This document shows positions 8,005 to 17,059 of a DNA stretch of 64,000 bases, in pieces. How positions within the stretch are numbered: the stretch's first letter is position 1; each line of letters begins with the position of its first letter. Source of the DNA: a virus. The position numbers and the translations under genes were made by a program. The stretch is from positions 62,001 to 126,000 of the IMG/VR virus record IMGVR_UViG_3300044825_001871; one strand, given 5' to 3'. A model generated the notes under the pieces. The model did no database searches. It was not told the DNA's origin and saw nothing but the letters and a program-made list of their open reading frames with translations.

Positions 8005-9935
8005 TGCCCAAATTCAAGAGACATAAAACAGTTGAGCAAATTGCAAAGAAACATCGTCTTGATGTTTCTTTTATACAAAAGCAGCTTGATATGGGCGAAC
8101 CTATCGAACATGAACACACAAAAGATCATGAACTTGCTCGTAATATTGCTCTTCAACACTTAGATGAGATTCCAGATTATTACACTCGTTTGAAAAAGAT
8201 GGAGGCAGATGCTAAAAAGCATCATAAAAAATTTAAAGACGTGAAAGAAGAAACAGCATCTGGTGATGAAGATCTTGGGGATTGGTATAGAAAATCGAGT
8301 GGAACTGACCCCAAAACAGGAAGAAAAGTTCCAGGTTGGAGACAAATTGGTGGACCCTTTGCTGGTGCTCCATGCGCTCGTCAACCAGGTCAGAAATCCA
8401 CACCAAAATGCGGAAGTTCTAAGATGGCAGCAAACCTATCCGATGAGGAAGAGGAAGCAGCATTTAGAAGAAAAAATAGAAAAGACCCCAATCAGCCAGA
8501 AAAAACGGGTGCAGCAAAACCAACTAACGTCAGAACTGAAGAAATGGATTTACAAGAAAAGAAAAAGGAAGGCAAAAAAGACGCTTGTTACCATAAGGTA
8601 AAATCTAGATATTCTGTTTGGCCAAGTGCATATGCATCTGGAGCACTTGTAAAATGTCGTAGGGTTGGTGCAGACAACTGGGGAACTAAATCGGAGGAAA
8701 CCATGCACGAAGAAGAAAGATACTGTCCTTTATGTGACAAGAGAGAAACAAGATCTGAGTGTTCTTATGGCGAAAAAGCATGGGACAAAGTTTCTGTAAA
8801 AGATGAAGAATATTCAATGGCAAGATCAGAACTCAAAACTATTGAAGATGCAGTAAAAAGGATTAAATCAAAAGTTGCTAGAGGCGAGGGTGACTTAGAA
8901 GCATGGGTTCAATCAAAAATTACTAAAGCAGCAGATTATATTGATACTGCAGCTGATTACATTGCAAGTGGAGAGCATGATGTGGAAGAAGCATGGAAAA
9001 TGCCAGAAAAAATAGATCCCACAGTCATTAGAAGTTCTAAACGTTCTGCCAATATTAGAAAACTTTCACAACTAGGTGCTACAGAGGGAGAGCAATCTGC
9101 AGCACAAAACAAAAGAAGAGAACCACTAATGCCTTTAGTAAGAAAAGGTGACACTACAATTAGAAATATTAATGCCGAATATGAATCTTCTTTAGTCGAT
9201 AAAATTACAAGGGAAATATTAGACGAAAAATGTTGGCCTAATTATAAAAGAAAAAAAGGAACAAAAGAGTTTTCAAAAGGATCTTGCGTAAAAGCAGAAA
9301 ATGTGACTATTGAAGATGTTGATGGAAATACTTTTACCGAAGTGGTCGATATCATCAAACCAGAACCAATTAGAGGATTTAAGTCTCAAGTAAGTGAGGC
9401 AACAAGACTTCAAGCACAAACTGGAAATGTTATTGCAGTAACTCTTTCTTGGAGAGGAAAATATTATTCTATGAAGATGTTTTTCCCTCAGGTTAAAACA
9501 CCATCAAGAAAGGAAATAAATGATGAACTTCAAAAAGTTTATCCAGGATCTGTTGCAATTTATCATTCAGTTTCCGAAATTCAACCAGGACAACCACTAG
9601 TTCAAATGTGTGGTCCTCAAGGAGGAAGTTCAGCAAAACCCGGACCAAGTAAAAATTATGTAAAAACTATGGGCGAAGAAGTTGAGTTGGAAGAAGAAGG
9701 ACCATCCCTGTCTGTGGGTAGAGGAGAAAAACTTCCTGTAAGTAGAGGTGGGGGTCTTACTAAAAAAGGAAGGGACAAATATAATCGTGCTACGGGATCA
9801 AATTTGCAAGCACCAGTAACTGGAGATGTAGAACCAGGAAGTGCAGCAGCAAAGCGTCGTAGAGGATTTTGCTCTCGTAGTAGAAGTTGGAAAGGAGAAA
9901 GAGGATTAGCAGCGAGGAGACGTTGGAAGTGCTAA
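8004..9935 (+). CDS. Large DUF5661/DUF5872-like protein between the terminase genes
   Basis: 643 residues. ATG 8004 is chosen because it overlaps the previous stop (TGATG); an in-frame GTG at 8001 is less likely. Residues ~10-75 (RLDVSFIQKQLDMG, then EHEHTKDHELARNIALQHL) look like DUF5661. Residues ~95-130 have a GDWYRKSSGTDPKTGRKVPG block with paired Cys. Residues ~195-225 (DACYHKVKSRYSVWPSAYAS) look like DUF5872. A C-x2-C pair (YCPLCDK) suggests metal binding. The C-terminus is basic (KRRRGFCSRSRSWKGERGL). No catalytic motif is seen. Position suggests a packaging-related or head-internal role; domain names are from memory. Confidence 0.65.
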   Translation: MPKFKRHKTVEQIAKKHRLDVSFIQKQLDMGEPIEHEHTKDHELARNIALQHLDEIPDYYTRLKKMEADAKKHHKKFKDVKEETASGDEDLGDWYRKSSGTDPKTGRKVPGWRQIGGPFAGAPCARQPGQKSTPKCGSSKMAANLSDEEEEAAFRRKNRKDPNQPEKTGAAKPTNVRTEEMDLQEKKKEGKKDACYHKVKSRYSVWPSAYASGALVKCRRVGADNWGTKSEETMHEEERYCPLCDKRETRSECSYGEKAWDKVSVKDEEYSMARSELKTIEDAVKRIKSKVARGEGDLEAWVQSKITKAADYIDTAADYIASGEHDVEEAWKMPEKIDPTVIRSSKRSANIRKLSQLGATEGEQSAAQNKRREPLMPLVRKGDTTIRNINAEYESSLVDKITREILDEKCWPNYKRKKGTKEFSKGSCVKAENVTIEDVDGNTFTEVVDIIKPEPIRGFKSQVSEATRLQAQTGNVIAVTLSWRGKYYSMKMFFPQVKTPSRKEINDELQKVYPGSVAIYHSVSEIQPGQPLVQMCGPQGGSSAKPGPSKNYVKTMGEEVELEEEGPSLSVGRGEKLPVSRGGGLTKKGRDKYNRATGSNLQAPVTGDVEPGSAAAKRRRGFCSRSRSWKGERGLAARRRWKC

Positions 9936-9972
9936 TTTATACTTATATTTAAAAAATAGAGGTTGATTTATT

Positions 9973-11622
9973 ATGTCAAATGATGTATATCTCGGTAATC
10001 CGTTATTAAAAAAAGCAAATACTCCTATTGAATTTACCCAAGAGCAAATTATAGAATTTGTTAAGTGTAAAGATGATCCTGTTTACTTTGCAAATAATTA
10101 TGTAAAAATCGTAACCCTGGATCACGGTCTACAAACTTTCAAACCATATCATTTCCAAGAGAAGTTAATCAATAACTTCCATAATAATAGATTTAATATC
10201 TGCAAGATGCCACGACAGACTGGCAAATCAACCACTGTTGTTTCGTTCTTGCTTCACTATGCAGTTTTTAACGATAACGTAAATATTGGTATTCTCGCAA
10301 ACAAAGCAGCAACTGCTAGAGAACTATTAGACAGACTGCAAACTGCTTATGAAAATCTACCAAAGTGGATGCAACAAGGTATTATATCTTGGAACAAAGG
10401 TTCTCTAGAACTTGAGAATGGTTCTAAAATCTTAGCAGCATCAACATCTGCTTCTGCTGTTCGAGGAATGTCTTTCAACATTCTATTCTTGGACGAATTT
10501 GCGTTCGTTCCAAATCATATTGCAGATTCATTCTTTGCATCGGTTTATCCTACCATCACTTCAGGTAAGCAAACCAAAGTTATCATAGTTTCCACGCCTC
10601 ACGGTATGAATCATTTTTACCGAATGTGGCACGATGCAGAAAAGGGTAAAAATGAATATGTATTTACGGATGTTCACTGGAGCGAAGTTCCAGGTAGAGA
10701 TGAGGAATGGAAAAAGCAAACAATTGCAAACACTTCCGAACAACAATTTAAAGTTGAGTTTGAATGCGAATTTCTAGGATCTGTTGATACGCTTATTGCA
10801 CCATCTAAACTCAGAACCCTCGTCTATGATGCCCCCAAGACCCGTAGCGCGGGTTTAGATGTTTATATGAATCCCATAGAGAATAATGACTATCTAATCA
10901 CTGTAGACGTTGCTAGAGGGGTAGGAAATGATTATTCAGCATTTGTAGTCATAGATATTACCCAGTTCCCTCACAAAGTAGTTGCAAAATATAGAAATAA
11001 TGAAATAAAACCAATGATGTTTCCAAGCATAATACACGAAGCTGCAACAGCATATAATAGTGCTTACATATTATGCGAGGTTAATGATGTTGGGGATCAG
11101 GTTGCAAGTATTCTACAATATGATCTTGAATATAATAATCTTTTGATGTGCTCTATGCGAGGTAGAGCGGGTCAAATTGTTGGGCAAGGATTTTCTGGTA
11201 AGAAAACTCAACTTGGGGTAAAGATGTCTAAAACCGTGAAAAAGGTTGGATGTCTTAACCTCAAGACAATGATTGAGGAAAATAAACTTTTTCTAAACGA
11301 TTATGAGATCATTGCAGAATTAACAACTTTTATTCAAAAGCACAATTCCTTTGAGGCAGAAGAAGGATGTAATGACGATTTGGCTATGTGCTTAGTGATT
11401 TATGCTTGGTTAGTAGCACAAGATTATTTTAAAGAACTTACAGATCAAGATGTAAGAAAAAGATTATATGAAGAACAAAAAAATCAGATAGAACAAGATA
11501 TGTCTCCCTTTGGATTTATTTCGGATGGAATAGATGCTAATGCAAGTTTTGTTGATACTGAAGGTGATAGGTGGTATGTCGATGAATATGGAGATAGATC
11601 ATATATGTGGGAATATATGTGA
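9973..11622 (+). CDS. gp17: Terminase large subunit gp17 (packaging ATPase-nuclease)
   Basis: 549 residues (T4: 610). Walker A is PRQTGKST at ~80-87 and Walker B with the catalytic Glu is ILFLDEFAF at ~168-176. The nuclease domain opens with VDVARGVGNDYSAFV at ~310, holding the first metal-binding Asp; a later acidic site is in CNDDLAMCLVIYAW. It is the motor that docks on portal gp20 and cuts concatemeric DNA. Its TGA is followed directly by the ATG of the next gene. Confidence 0.97.
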   Translation: MSNDVYLGNPLLKKANTPIEFTQEQIIEFVKCKDDPVYFANNYVKIVTLDHGLQTFKPYHFQEKLINNFHNNRFNICKMPRQTGKSTTVVSFLLHYAVFNDNVNIGILANKAATARELLDRLQTAYENLPKWMQQGIISWNKGSLELENGSKILAASTSASAVRGMSFNILFLDEFAFVPNHIADSFFASVYPTITSGKQTKVIIVSTPHGMNHFYRMWHDAEKGKNEYVFTDVHWSEVPGRDEEWKKQTIANTSEQQFKVEFECEFLGSVDTLIAPSKLRTLVYDAPKTRSAGLDVYMNPIENNDYLITVDVARGVGNDYSAFVVIDITQFPHKVVAKYRNNEIKPMMFPSIIHEAATAYNSAYILCEVNDVGDQVASILQYDLEYNNLLMCSMRGRAGQIVGQGFSGKKTQLGVKMSKTVKKVGCLNLKTMIEENKLFLNDYEIIAELTTFIQKHNSFEAEEGCNDDLAMCLVIYAWLVAQDYFKELTDQDVRKRLYEEQKNQIEQDMSPFGFISDGIDANASFVDTEGDRWYVDEYGDRSYMWEYM

Positions 11623-11853
11623 ATGGATATAGACAAACAATTAAAACTGGGACATCTTTTACTGACTGACAGAAAATGCAGAGTATGTAAAGAAATAAAA
11701 AATTTAGTAGAAGATTTTTATAGAACAAGAAAAGATAGAGGTCCTGTTGCATCTTCATACTCATACGAATGTAAAGAATGTACTATAAAAAGAATTATTG
11801 ACTCAAATAAAGATTCAAAAAAGTCGTATTTTTGGGAATATCCAGATTGGTAG
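11623..11853 (+). CDS. Small zinc-finger-like protein after the terminase
   Basis: 76 residues with two C-x2-C pairs (CRVCKEIK and CKEC), the treble-clef arrangement seen in small phage and HNH-associated proteins. It abuts the gp17 stop with no gap. The block CRVCKE..NLVEDFYRTRKDR..YECKEC matches the general KxCxxCxxxKxxxxFYxxxx pattern. DNA or RNA binding is inferred; no catalytic HNH residues are present. Confidence 0.65.
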   Translation: MDIDKQLKLGHLLLTDRKCRVCKEIKNLVEDFYRTRKDRGPVASSYSYECKECTIKRIIDSNKDSKKSYFWEYPDW

Positions 11854-11856
11854 ATA

Positions 11857-11880
11857 TTCACGTCACATTTCCCCCGTGAA
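11857..11880 (+). terminator. Possible terminator hairpin after gp17 operon
   Basis: Inverted repeat TTCACG/CGTGAA with a 12-nt C-rich loop, followed by an AAAAGT-AACTTTTT palindrome and T run, just before the gp18 late promoter. A modest stem, so uncertain. Confidence 0.35.
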
Positions 11881-11892
11881 AAGTAACTTTTT

Positions 11893-11900
11893 AATAAATA
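11893..11900 (+). promoter_or_regulatory. Late promoter box AATAAATA for gp18
   Basis: T4-type late -10 box 35 nt upstream of the sheath gene, which has a clear ACGGAG ribosome binding site. Confidence 0.65.
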
Positions 11901-11934
11901 TTTTTTAGATAAACTGAGATTTACGGAGAAAAAC

Positions 11935-14121
11935 ATGGCGACTCCTCAATTATCTCCCGGTGTACTTACTAGGGAAGTAGATTTAACAGTTGGGAGAGCT
12001 GAGAACGTATTAGATAATATTGGTGCTATCGCAGGACCTTTTGCGATTGGACCAGTAGAAGAAATTATTGACATCAGCACAGAACAAGATTTAGTCAATA
12101 ACTTCGGAAAACCAATCTCAACAGATGCTCAGTATGAGTACTGGATGAGTGCAGCATCATATCTTTCATATGGTGGTATTCTTAAAGTTGTAAGAACTGA
12201 TGGAAGCACTCTTAATAACGCAAACGCTGGCGTTGGAATTGCTTCAACAACTTCATTAAAGATCAAAAACTACGATAACTACAACTCTAGTTTTATTGAG
12301 GCTACCAACTTTACATATGCTGCAAAAACCCCAGGTAAATGGGCGAATAATCTAAAGGTTTGCACCATCGATGATTTAGCAGACCAAAGAGTTGCTATCA
12401 CCACTACTAATCCTGGCGCACTAGGTGCTGTTATTGGATATGGCGTAACTACAGCGATTACTAACGTTGTTTTACCTGGTGCAGGCACAACCTCACTCTT
12501 CAATGGTTATTTGAAGGGTATCATTACTGGTATTACCACTGATGCTACTAATTCAAATAGCACTATTGATATTAAAGTACTTTCAAGAGTCTCTGCCGCA
12601 GGAACTGAAACCCCAGTTACTTATGCACAGGGCAACTCAATTCAATCCTTTGAAGCAGCAGATACTCTTTATTTTGTAAACAACTCAGGTATTAATACTG
12701 GTTCTACTGCATCAGCGGTAACAGTAGTTGATTGGTACGATCAACAAACTCTTGGTCTTACAAACTCAATCATTTATTGGAAGTCTATTGCTCCCAAACC
12801 AGCATCAAACAACTATTCCGTCCAAAGAAACGGAAAGAATGATTCAATGCATATTGTTGTTGTTGATGACACTGGTTCTATTACCGGAATTCAAGGAAAT
12901 ATTCTTGAAAAGCACATCAGTGTTTCAAAAGCATCTGATTCTGTTTCCTCTGTAAATTCTCCACAGAAGATCTGGTATAAGAACTATCTTGCCAACTTCT
13001 CGCAATACATTTACGCAGGTTACAATCCATCACTTGCAAGAGACTCTCAGTGGGGATCCAATCCAGTTGCAACTGGATTCTCAAGTGGATTTACTCCATT
13101 TACCCTACCTCAAGGTCAGTGGGGACAAGCAGCACAAGGAGTAACTTTCAGTGCTATTGGAAACGTTGCCTATAACTTTGGTGGAGGAGTTGATTATTCT
13201 GCAAATGGCGGAATGTCCGCATCTCTTGGAGATCTTGTAAGTGCTTATGATCTATTCTCAAATAAAGATAGAGTTGCAGTTGATTTCTTAATTAATGGAC
13301 CAGGACTTGCAAATGAGTCTGATTCACAGGCAAAGGCAAACAAACTAATCTCACTTGCAGAAGGAAGAAAAGATTGCGTTGCTGTTGTTTCTCCTCATAG
13401 AGCAAATGTTGTTGACCTAACAAATGCAACAACTCAAACTAATAATGTAATCAGATTCTTCAGTGCTCTGTCCTCTTCATCTTATGCAGTTTTTGATAGT
13501 GGATATAAGTATACTTACGATAGATTCAACAATCTATTCAGATACATTCCTTGCAATGCTGATATTGCTGGATTGATGATGAGAACAAACATTAATTCTT
13601 ATCCTTGGTATTCACCTGCAGGTCAGCAAAGAGGTGTTCTGAATAATGCAATTAAACTTGCATATAATCCCTCCAAGGATCAAAGAGATCTACTTTATAC
13701 TGCAAGAGTTAATGCCATCACCAGTCAACCTGGAATTGGTATTTACCTCTTTGGCGATAAGACTGCTCTAGGATATGCATCTGCATTTGACAGAATCAAT
13801 GTTCGTCGTCTGTTCCTAACTATCGAACAAGCACTTGAGAAAGCATCTCAAGCACAACTCTTCGAACTCAACGATCAGATTACAAGAGCAAACTTTGTAA
13901 ATATCGTTGAACCTTATCTAAGAGATGTTCAAGCAAAGAGAGGTCTATATGACTTCCTGGTAATTTGTGATGAGACTAATAACACTCCTGATGTAATTGA
14001 TAATAATGAGTTTAGAGCTGACATCTTCCTGAAGCCAACAAAATCTATTAACTATGTAACTCTGACGTTCGTTGCTACCCGAACAGGCATTAGTTTTGAA
14101 GAAGTAGCAGGTAGAGTTTAA
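11935..14121 (+). CDS. gp18: Tail sheath protein gp18
   Basis: 728 residues (T4: 659). The N-terminus (PQLSPGVLTREVDLT) is the characteristic sheath start. The C-terminal core domain holds FDRINVRRLFLTIEQAL and the ending region NYVTLTFVATRTGISFEEV. This contractile sheath subunit polymerises around gp19. It has its own late promoter and Shine-Dalgarno, as expected for a very abundant protein. Confidence 0.97.
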   Translation: MATPQLSPGVLTREVDLTVGRAENVLDNIGAIAGPFAIGPVEEIIDISTEQDLVNNFGKPISTDAQYEYWMSAASYLSYGGILKVVRTDGSTLNNANAGVGIASTTSLKIKNYDNYNSSFIEATNFTYAAKTPGKWANNLKVCTIDDLADQRVAITTTNPGALGAVIGYGVTTAITNVVLPGAGTTSLFNGYLKGIITGITTDATNSNSTIDIKVLSRVSAAGTETPVTYAQGNSIQSFEAADTLYFVNNSGINTGSTASAVTVVDWYDQQTLGLTNSIIYWKSIAPKPASNNYSVQRNGKNDSMHIVVVDDTGSITGIQGNILEKHISVSKASDSVSSVNSPQKIWYKNYLANFSQYIYAGYNPSLARDSQWGSNPVATGFSSGFTPFTLPQGQWGQAAQGVTFSAIGNVAYNFGGGVDYSANGGMSASLGDLVSAYDLFSNKDRVAVDFLINGPGLANESDSQAKANKLISLAEGRKDCVAVVSPHRANVVDLTNATTQTNNVIRFFSALSSSSYAVFDSGYKYTYDRFNNLFRYIPCNADIAGLMMRTNINSYPWYSPAGQQRGVLNNAIKLAYNPSKDQRDLLYTARVNAITSQPGIGIYLFGDKTALGYASAFDRINVRRLFLTIEQALEKASQAQLFELNDQITRANFVNIVEPYLRDVQAKRGLYDFLVICDETNNTPDVIDNNEFRADIFLKPTKSINYVTLTFVATRTGISFEEVAGRV

Positions 14122-14156
14122 TTAATTTTATAATAACCACATAGGAGGAACTAAAA

Positions 14157-14825
14157 ATGTCTAGTCTCAGAACAATCACAGGATTCAAAGAAAGACTTGC
14201 TGGTGGTGGTGCAAGACCCAATCTATTTGAGGTTGAAATCCCCTCTTTCCCAGCACCTATCACCAATCTATGGAAGGCAGGTGCCGGTCAAGAAATTGAC
14301 ACCTTCAAGTTCTTATGTAAAGCAGCTGCACTTCCAGCATCAAACGTTGCACCAATCGACGTTCCATTTAGAGGACGTATTTTAAAAGTTGCTGGAGACA
14401 GAACTTTTGATACCTGGACTATTACTATCATCAACGATGAAGATTTCAAACTGAGATCTGCATTTGAACTCTGGATGAACAGTATCAGCAAACTGGATAA
14501 TAACAGTGGTGCAACTAATCCAGGTTCTTATATGACTGATGCTTATGTTCATCAACTTGGAAGAGGATATAATGCTCCATCCCTTAATAATGGCAGATTC
14601 TCTACCAAAAACAATGGTGGAAATGACGCAACAGTAGAAACTAACATCACTCCACTAAGAACTTATAAGTTCCATAGCATTTTCCCAACAAATGTTAGTG
14701 CGATTGATCTTTCATATGATTCTTCGGATACTATTGAAGAGTACAGCGTAGAATTCCAAGTTCAATACTGGACTGCAGGAAAAGGTGCGAATAAAAATGA
14801 CGCAACCAACACTTTGATTAGTTGA
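14157..14825 (+). CDS. gp19: Tail tube protein gp19
   Basis: 222 residues (T4: 163). The beta-rich fold has FKERLAGGGARPNLFEVEIP near the start, PFRGRILKVAGDRTFDTWTI, and SVEFQVQYW near the end. These are family signatures of the inner tube subunit. A strong AGGAGG lies 10 nt upstream of the ATG. It follows gp18 as in T4. Confidence 0.95.
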   Translation: MSSLRTITGFKERLAGGGARPNLFEVEIPSFPAPITNLWKAGAGQEIDTFKFLCKAAALPASNVAPIDVPFRGRILKVAGDRTFDTWTITIINDEDFKLRSAFELWMNSISKLDNNSGATNPGSYMTDAYVHQLGRGYNAPSLNNGRFSTKNNGGNDATVETNITPLRTYKFHSIFPTNVSAIDLSYDSSDTIEEYSVEFQVQYWTAGKGANKNDATNTLIS

Positions 14826-14831
14826 TAAATA
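14824..14831 (+). promoter_or_regulatory. Late promoter box GATAAATA for gp20
   Basis: Late -10 motif overlapping the gp19 stop, 29 nt before the portal start. Confidence 0.6.
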
Positions 14832-14860
14832 TTAGAATAAAGACTAATCAAATATAAATT

Positions 14861-16549
14861 ATGACAAGATTATTTGGATTCTCTATTGAGGATAACGAAC
14901 CACTATCTCCAACTACGGTCAGTCCTGTTCCTCCTAATAATGAGGACTCTTCTGACCATTATTTGAGTAGTGGTTTTTTTGGTTCCTATGTTGATATTGA
15001 AGGAGTCTACAGAACAGAATTTGATCTTATTAAAAGATATCGTGAAATGGCACTGCACCCAGAGTGTGATAGTGCCATTGAAGATATTGTAAACGAAGCA
15101 ATCGTATCAGACACAAATGATACGCCAGTAGAAATCGAACTTTCAAACCTTAATGCCAGTGACGGCATTAAGAAAAAAATTAGACAAGAATTTAAATATA
15201 TTCTTTCACTTTTAGATTTCGATAAAAAGTCTCACGAAATTTATAGAAACTGGTATATCGACGGAAGAATTTATTATCACAAAGTAATTGACCTCAAGAG
15301 CCCTCATGAGGGAATTCAAGAGTTGCGTTACATAGATCCAATGAAGATGAGATATGTGAGGCAGCAAAAGAAAAGTAGCAAAGACAAATATAGAGTAGCA
15401 AATATAAATGTAGATAATCCCATGGATTTTGAATTTCCTCAAATTGAGGAATATTTTATTTACAATCCAAAGTCAACTTATCCTGCAGGTAGTCCCTCAT
15501 CTATGGGTGGATCTGCAGGTATCAAAATGGCAAGAGACTCTATTACTTATTGCACTTCTGGACTTGTAGATAGAAATAAAGGGTCAACTCTTTCATATCT
15601 ACATAAAGCAATTAAGTCACTCAACCAGCTAAGAATGATTGAGGACTCTCTTGTTATCTATAGATTATCTCGTGCTCCTGAGCGTCGTATTTTCTACATT
15701 GATGTAGGTAATCTCCCAAAGGTAAAGGCAGAACAATATCTTCGCGATGTTATGATGCGCTATCGTAACAAACTTGTATATGATGCAAACACTGGCGAAA
15801 TTCGTGATGATAAAAAGTTTATGGCGATGCTTGAAGATTTCTGGTTGCCAAGAAGGGAAGGTGGTAGAGGAACTGAAATCTCAACACTTCCAGGCGGACA
15901 GAATCTTGGAGAAATCACAGACATTGAGTACTTCAAGAAAAAACTTTATCGTTCATTGAATGTTCCCCCATCAAGAATGGACGGAGAAGGTGGATTTAAT
16001 CTTGGTCGTTCTTCAGAAATCTTGAGAGATGAAGTTAAGTTCAGTAAATTCGTATCTCGTCTGAGAAAGAGATTCTCTTATATGTTCCATGATATGCTTA
16101 AGACTCAACTGATTCTTAAAAATATCATCACCCCAGAAGACTGGGATATTATGCAAGAGCATATCCAATATGATTTCTTATATGATAATCACTTTGCTGA
16201 ACTTAAGGATGCAGAACTTCTCAACGAAAGATTGAATATGGTTCAAGTTGCAGAACCTTATATTGGAAAATATTTCTCCCAGGACTATGTAAGACGTAAG
16301 ATTCTTCGCCAAACTGACGAAGAGATTGTCGAGCAAGATAAGATTATCAAAAAAGAAATTGAAGATGGTATTATTCCAGACCCTAATGTTCCCGTAGATC
16401 CTATGACAGGAATGCCTATGGAACCAGGAATGCAACCTGGAGCATCAGGAATGGATCTTGGACAACCAGTAATGGAACCAGAAATTAATGCTGCTCCAAC
16501 GGAACCAAACACAAAAGCAGTAGAAATGCCCAAGGGTGGGGAAATATAA
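14861..16549 (+). CDS. gp20: Portal vertex protein gp20
   Basis: 562 residues (T4: 524). Conserved blocks include YREMALHPECDSAIEDIVNE near residue 60, RIYYHKVID, RAPERRIFYIDVGNLPK, and FKKKLYRSLNVPPSRM with the Gly-rich loop after it. The C-terminal ~50 residues are Pro/Met/Gly-rich (GMPMEPGMQPG). The dodecameric portal nucleates head assembly and docks gp17. A late promoter lies upstream and gp67/gp68 follow, as in T4. Confidence 0.97.
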   Translation: MTRLFGFSIEDNEPLSPTTVSPVPPNNEDSSDHYLSSGFFGSYVDIEGVYRTEFDLIKRYREMALHPECDSAIEDIVNEAIVSDTNDTPVEIELSNLNASDGIKKKIRQEFKYILSLLDFDKKSHEIYRNWYIDGRIYYHKVIDLKSPHEGIQELRYIDPMKMRYVRQQKKSSKDKYRVANINVDNPMDFEFPQIEEYFIYNPKSTYPAGSPSSMGGSAGIKMARDSITYCTSGLVDRNKGSTLSYLHKAIKSLNQLRMIEDSLVIYRLSRAPERRIFYIDVGNLPKVKAEQYLRDVMMRYRNKLVYDANTGEIRDDKKFMAMLEDFWLPRREGGRGTEISTLPGGQNLGEITDIEYFKKKLYRSLNVPPSRMDGEGGFNLGRSSEILRDEVKFSKFVSRLRKRFSYMFHDMLKTQLILKNIITPEDWDIMQEHIQYDFLYDNHFAELKDAELLNERLNMVQVAEPYIGKYFSQDYVRRKILRQTDEEIVEQDKIIKKEIEDGIIPDPNVPVDPMTGMPMEPGMQPGASGMDLGQPVMEPEINAAPTEPNTKAVEMPKGGEI

Positions 16550-16552
16550 ATA
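16545..16552 (+). promoter_or_regulatory. Late promoter box TATAAATA
   Basis: Exact T4 late consensus overlapping the gp20 stop codon, 25 nt before the small prohead core gene. Confidence 0.65.
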
Positions 16553-16577
16553 AAAAAGATTATTGACAGGTATTAAA

Positions 16578-16739
16578 ATGGATGATCTTTTAGATATGAT
16601 TGCTGCTGACGAATCACCTTCGCAGATTAGTGATAAGATTAAAGAACTTCTTTTTGCAAAATCCGCAGAAAAAATTGATGAGTTTCGGCCAGCAGTAGCA
16701 AATGCAATGTTTAATAACGAAACAGAAGAGGAAGAATGA
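16578..16739 (+). CDS. gp67: Prohead core protein gp67
   Basis: 53 residues, too short for most gene finders; ATG 16578 to TGA 16737-16739. Helical, with the gp67-like pattern of a segment (ISDKIKELLFAKSAEKIDEF), a middle containing VANAMF, and an acidic tail (NETEEEE). T4 gp67 is also small and acid-tailed and is placed directly after gp20. It is a core component of the prohead scaffold, normally degraded by gp21. The stop overlaps the next gene by 4 nt. Confidence 0.8.
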   Translation: MDDLLDMIAADESPSQISDKIKELLFAKSAEKIDEFRPAVANAMFNNETEEEE

Positions 16740-17056
16740 AGTCATTCAAACAATTCATCTCAGAATCAGTAAATATTTCCGGAGATTTTAACGGAAATCT
16801 TTACATCAATTCTTCTGAACCAGAACCACAACAGGTTGGTGAAGAATATGTTGCGGATGTTTTGTGGAATGGGAGTCTTTATAGAATGGAACTCGTATCA
16901 AATACTGGAGTTCCATCAAAACAATCTTTAGGTGAAGAATTGCAAGCAGAATATCCAGGAGCAATTGTTCACCAGATTTATCCAGTAATGGAAAAGAATA
17001 TTAACATTAAAAATACGCAAAGATATCACCCATCAAAATTAGAATGGATTGATTGA
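16736..17056 (+). CDS. gp68: Prohead core protein gp68-like, capsid-targeting N-terminus
   Basis: 106 residues. It begins MKSFKQFISESVNIS, matching the T4 capsid-targeting pattern (MKTYQEFIAEA type) with a gp21-type I-x-E cleavage site (ISE) at residues 8-10. Later blocks are YVADVLWNGSLYRMEL and LQAEYPGAIVHQIYP. Position between gp67 and the protease cluster supports a core/scaffold role. The symbol follows position and is less sure than the class. Confidence 0.65.
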   Translation: MKSFKQFISESVNISGDFNGNLYINSSEPEPQQVGEEYVADVLWNGSLYRMELVSNTGVPSKQSLGEELQAEYPGAIVHQIYPVMEKNINIKNTQRYHPSKLEWID

Positions 17057-17059
17057 TTT

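Noticed and set aside
16563-16590. Sigma-70 promoter at TTGACA before gp67
   Set aside because: No -10-like hexamer at 16-18 bp; a late box is better placed.
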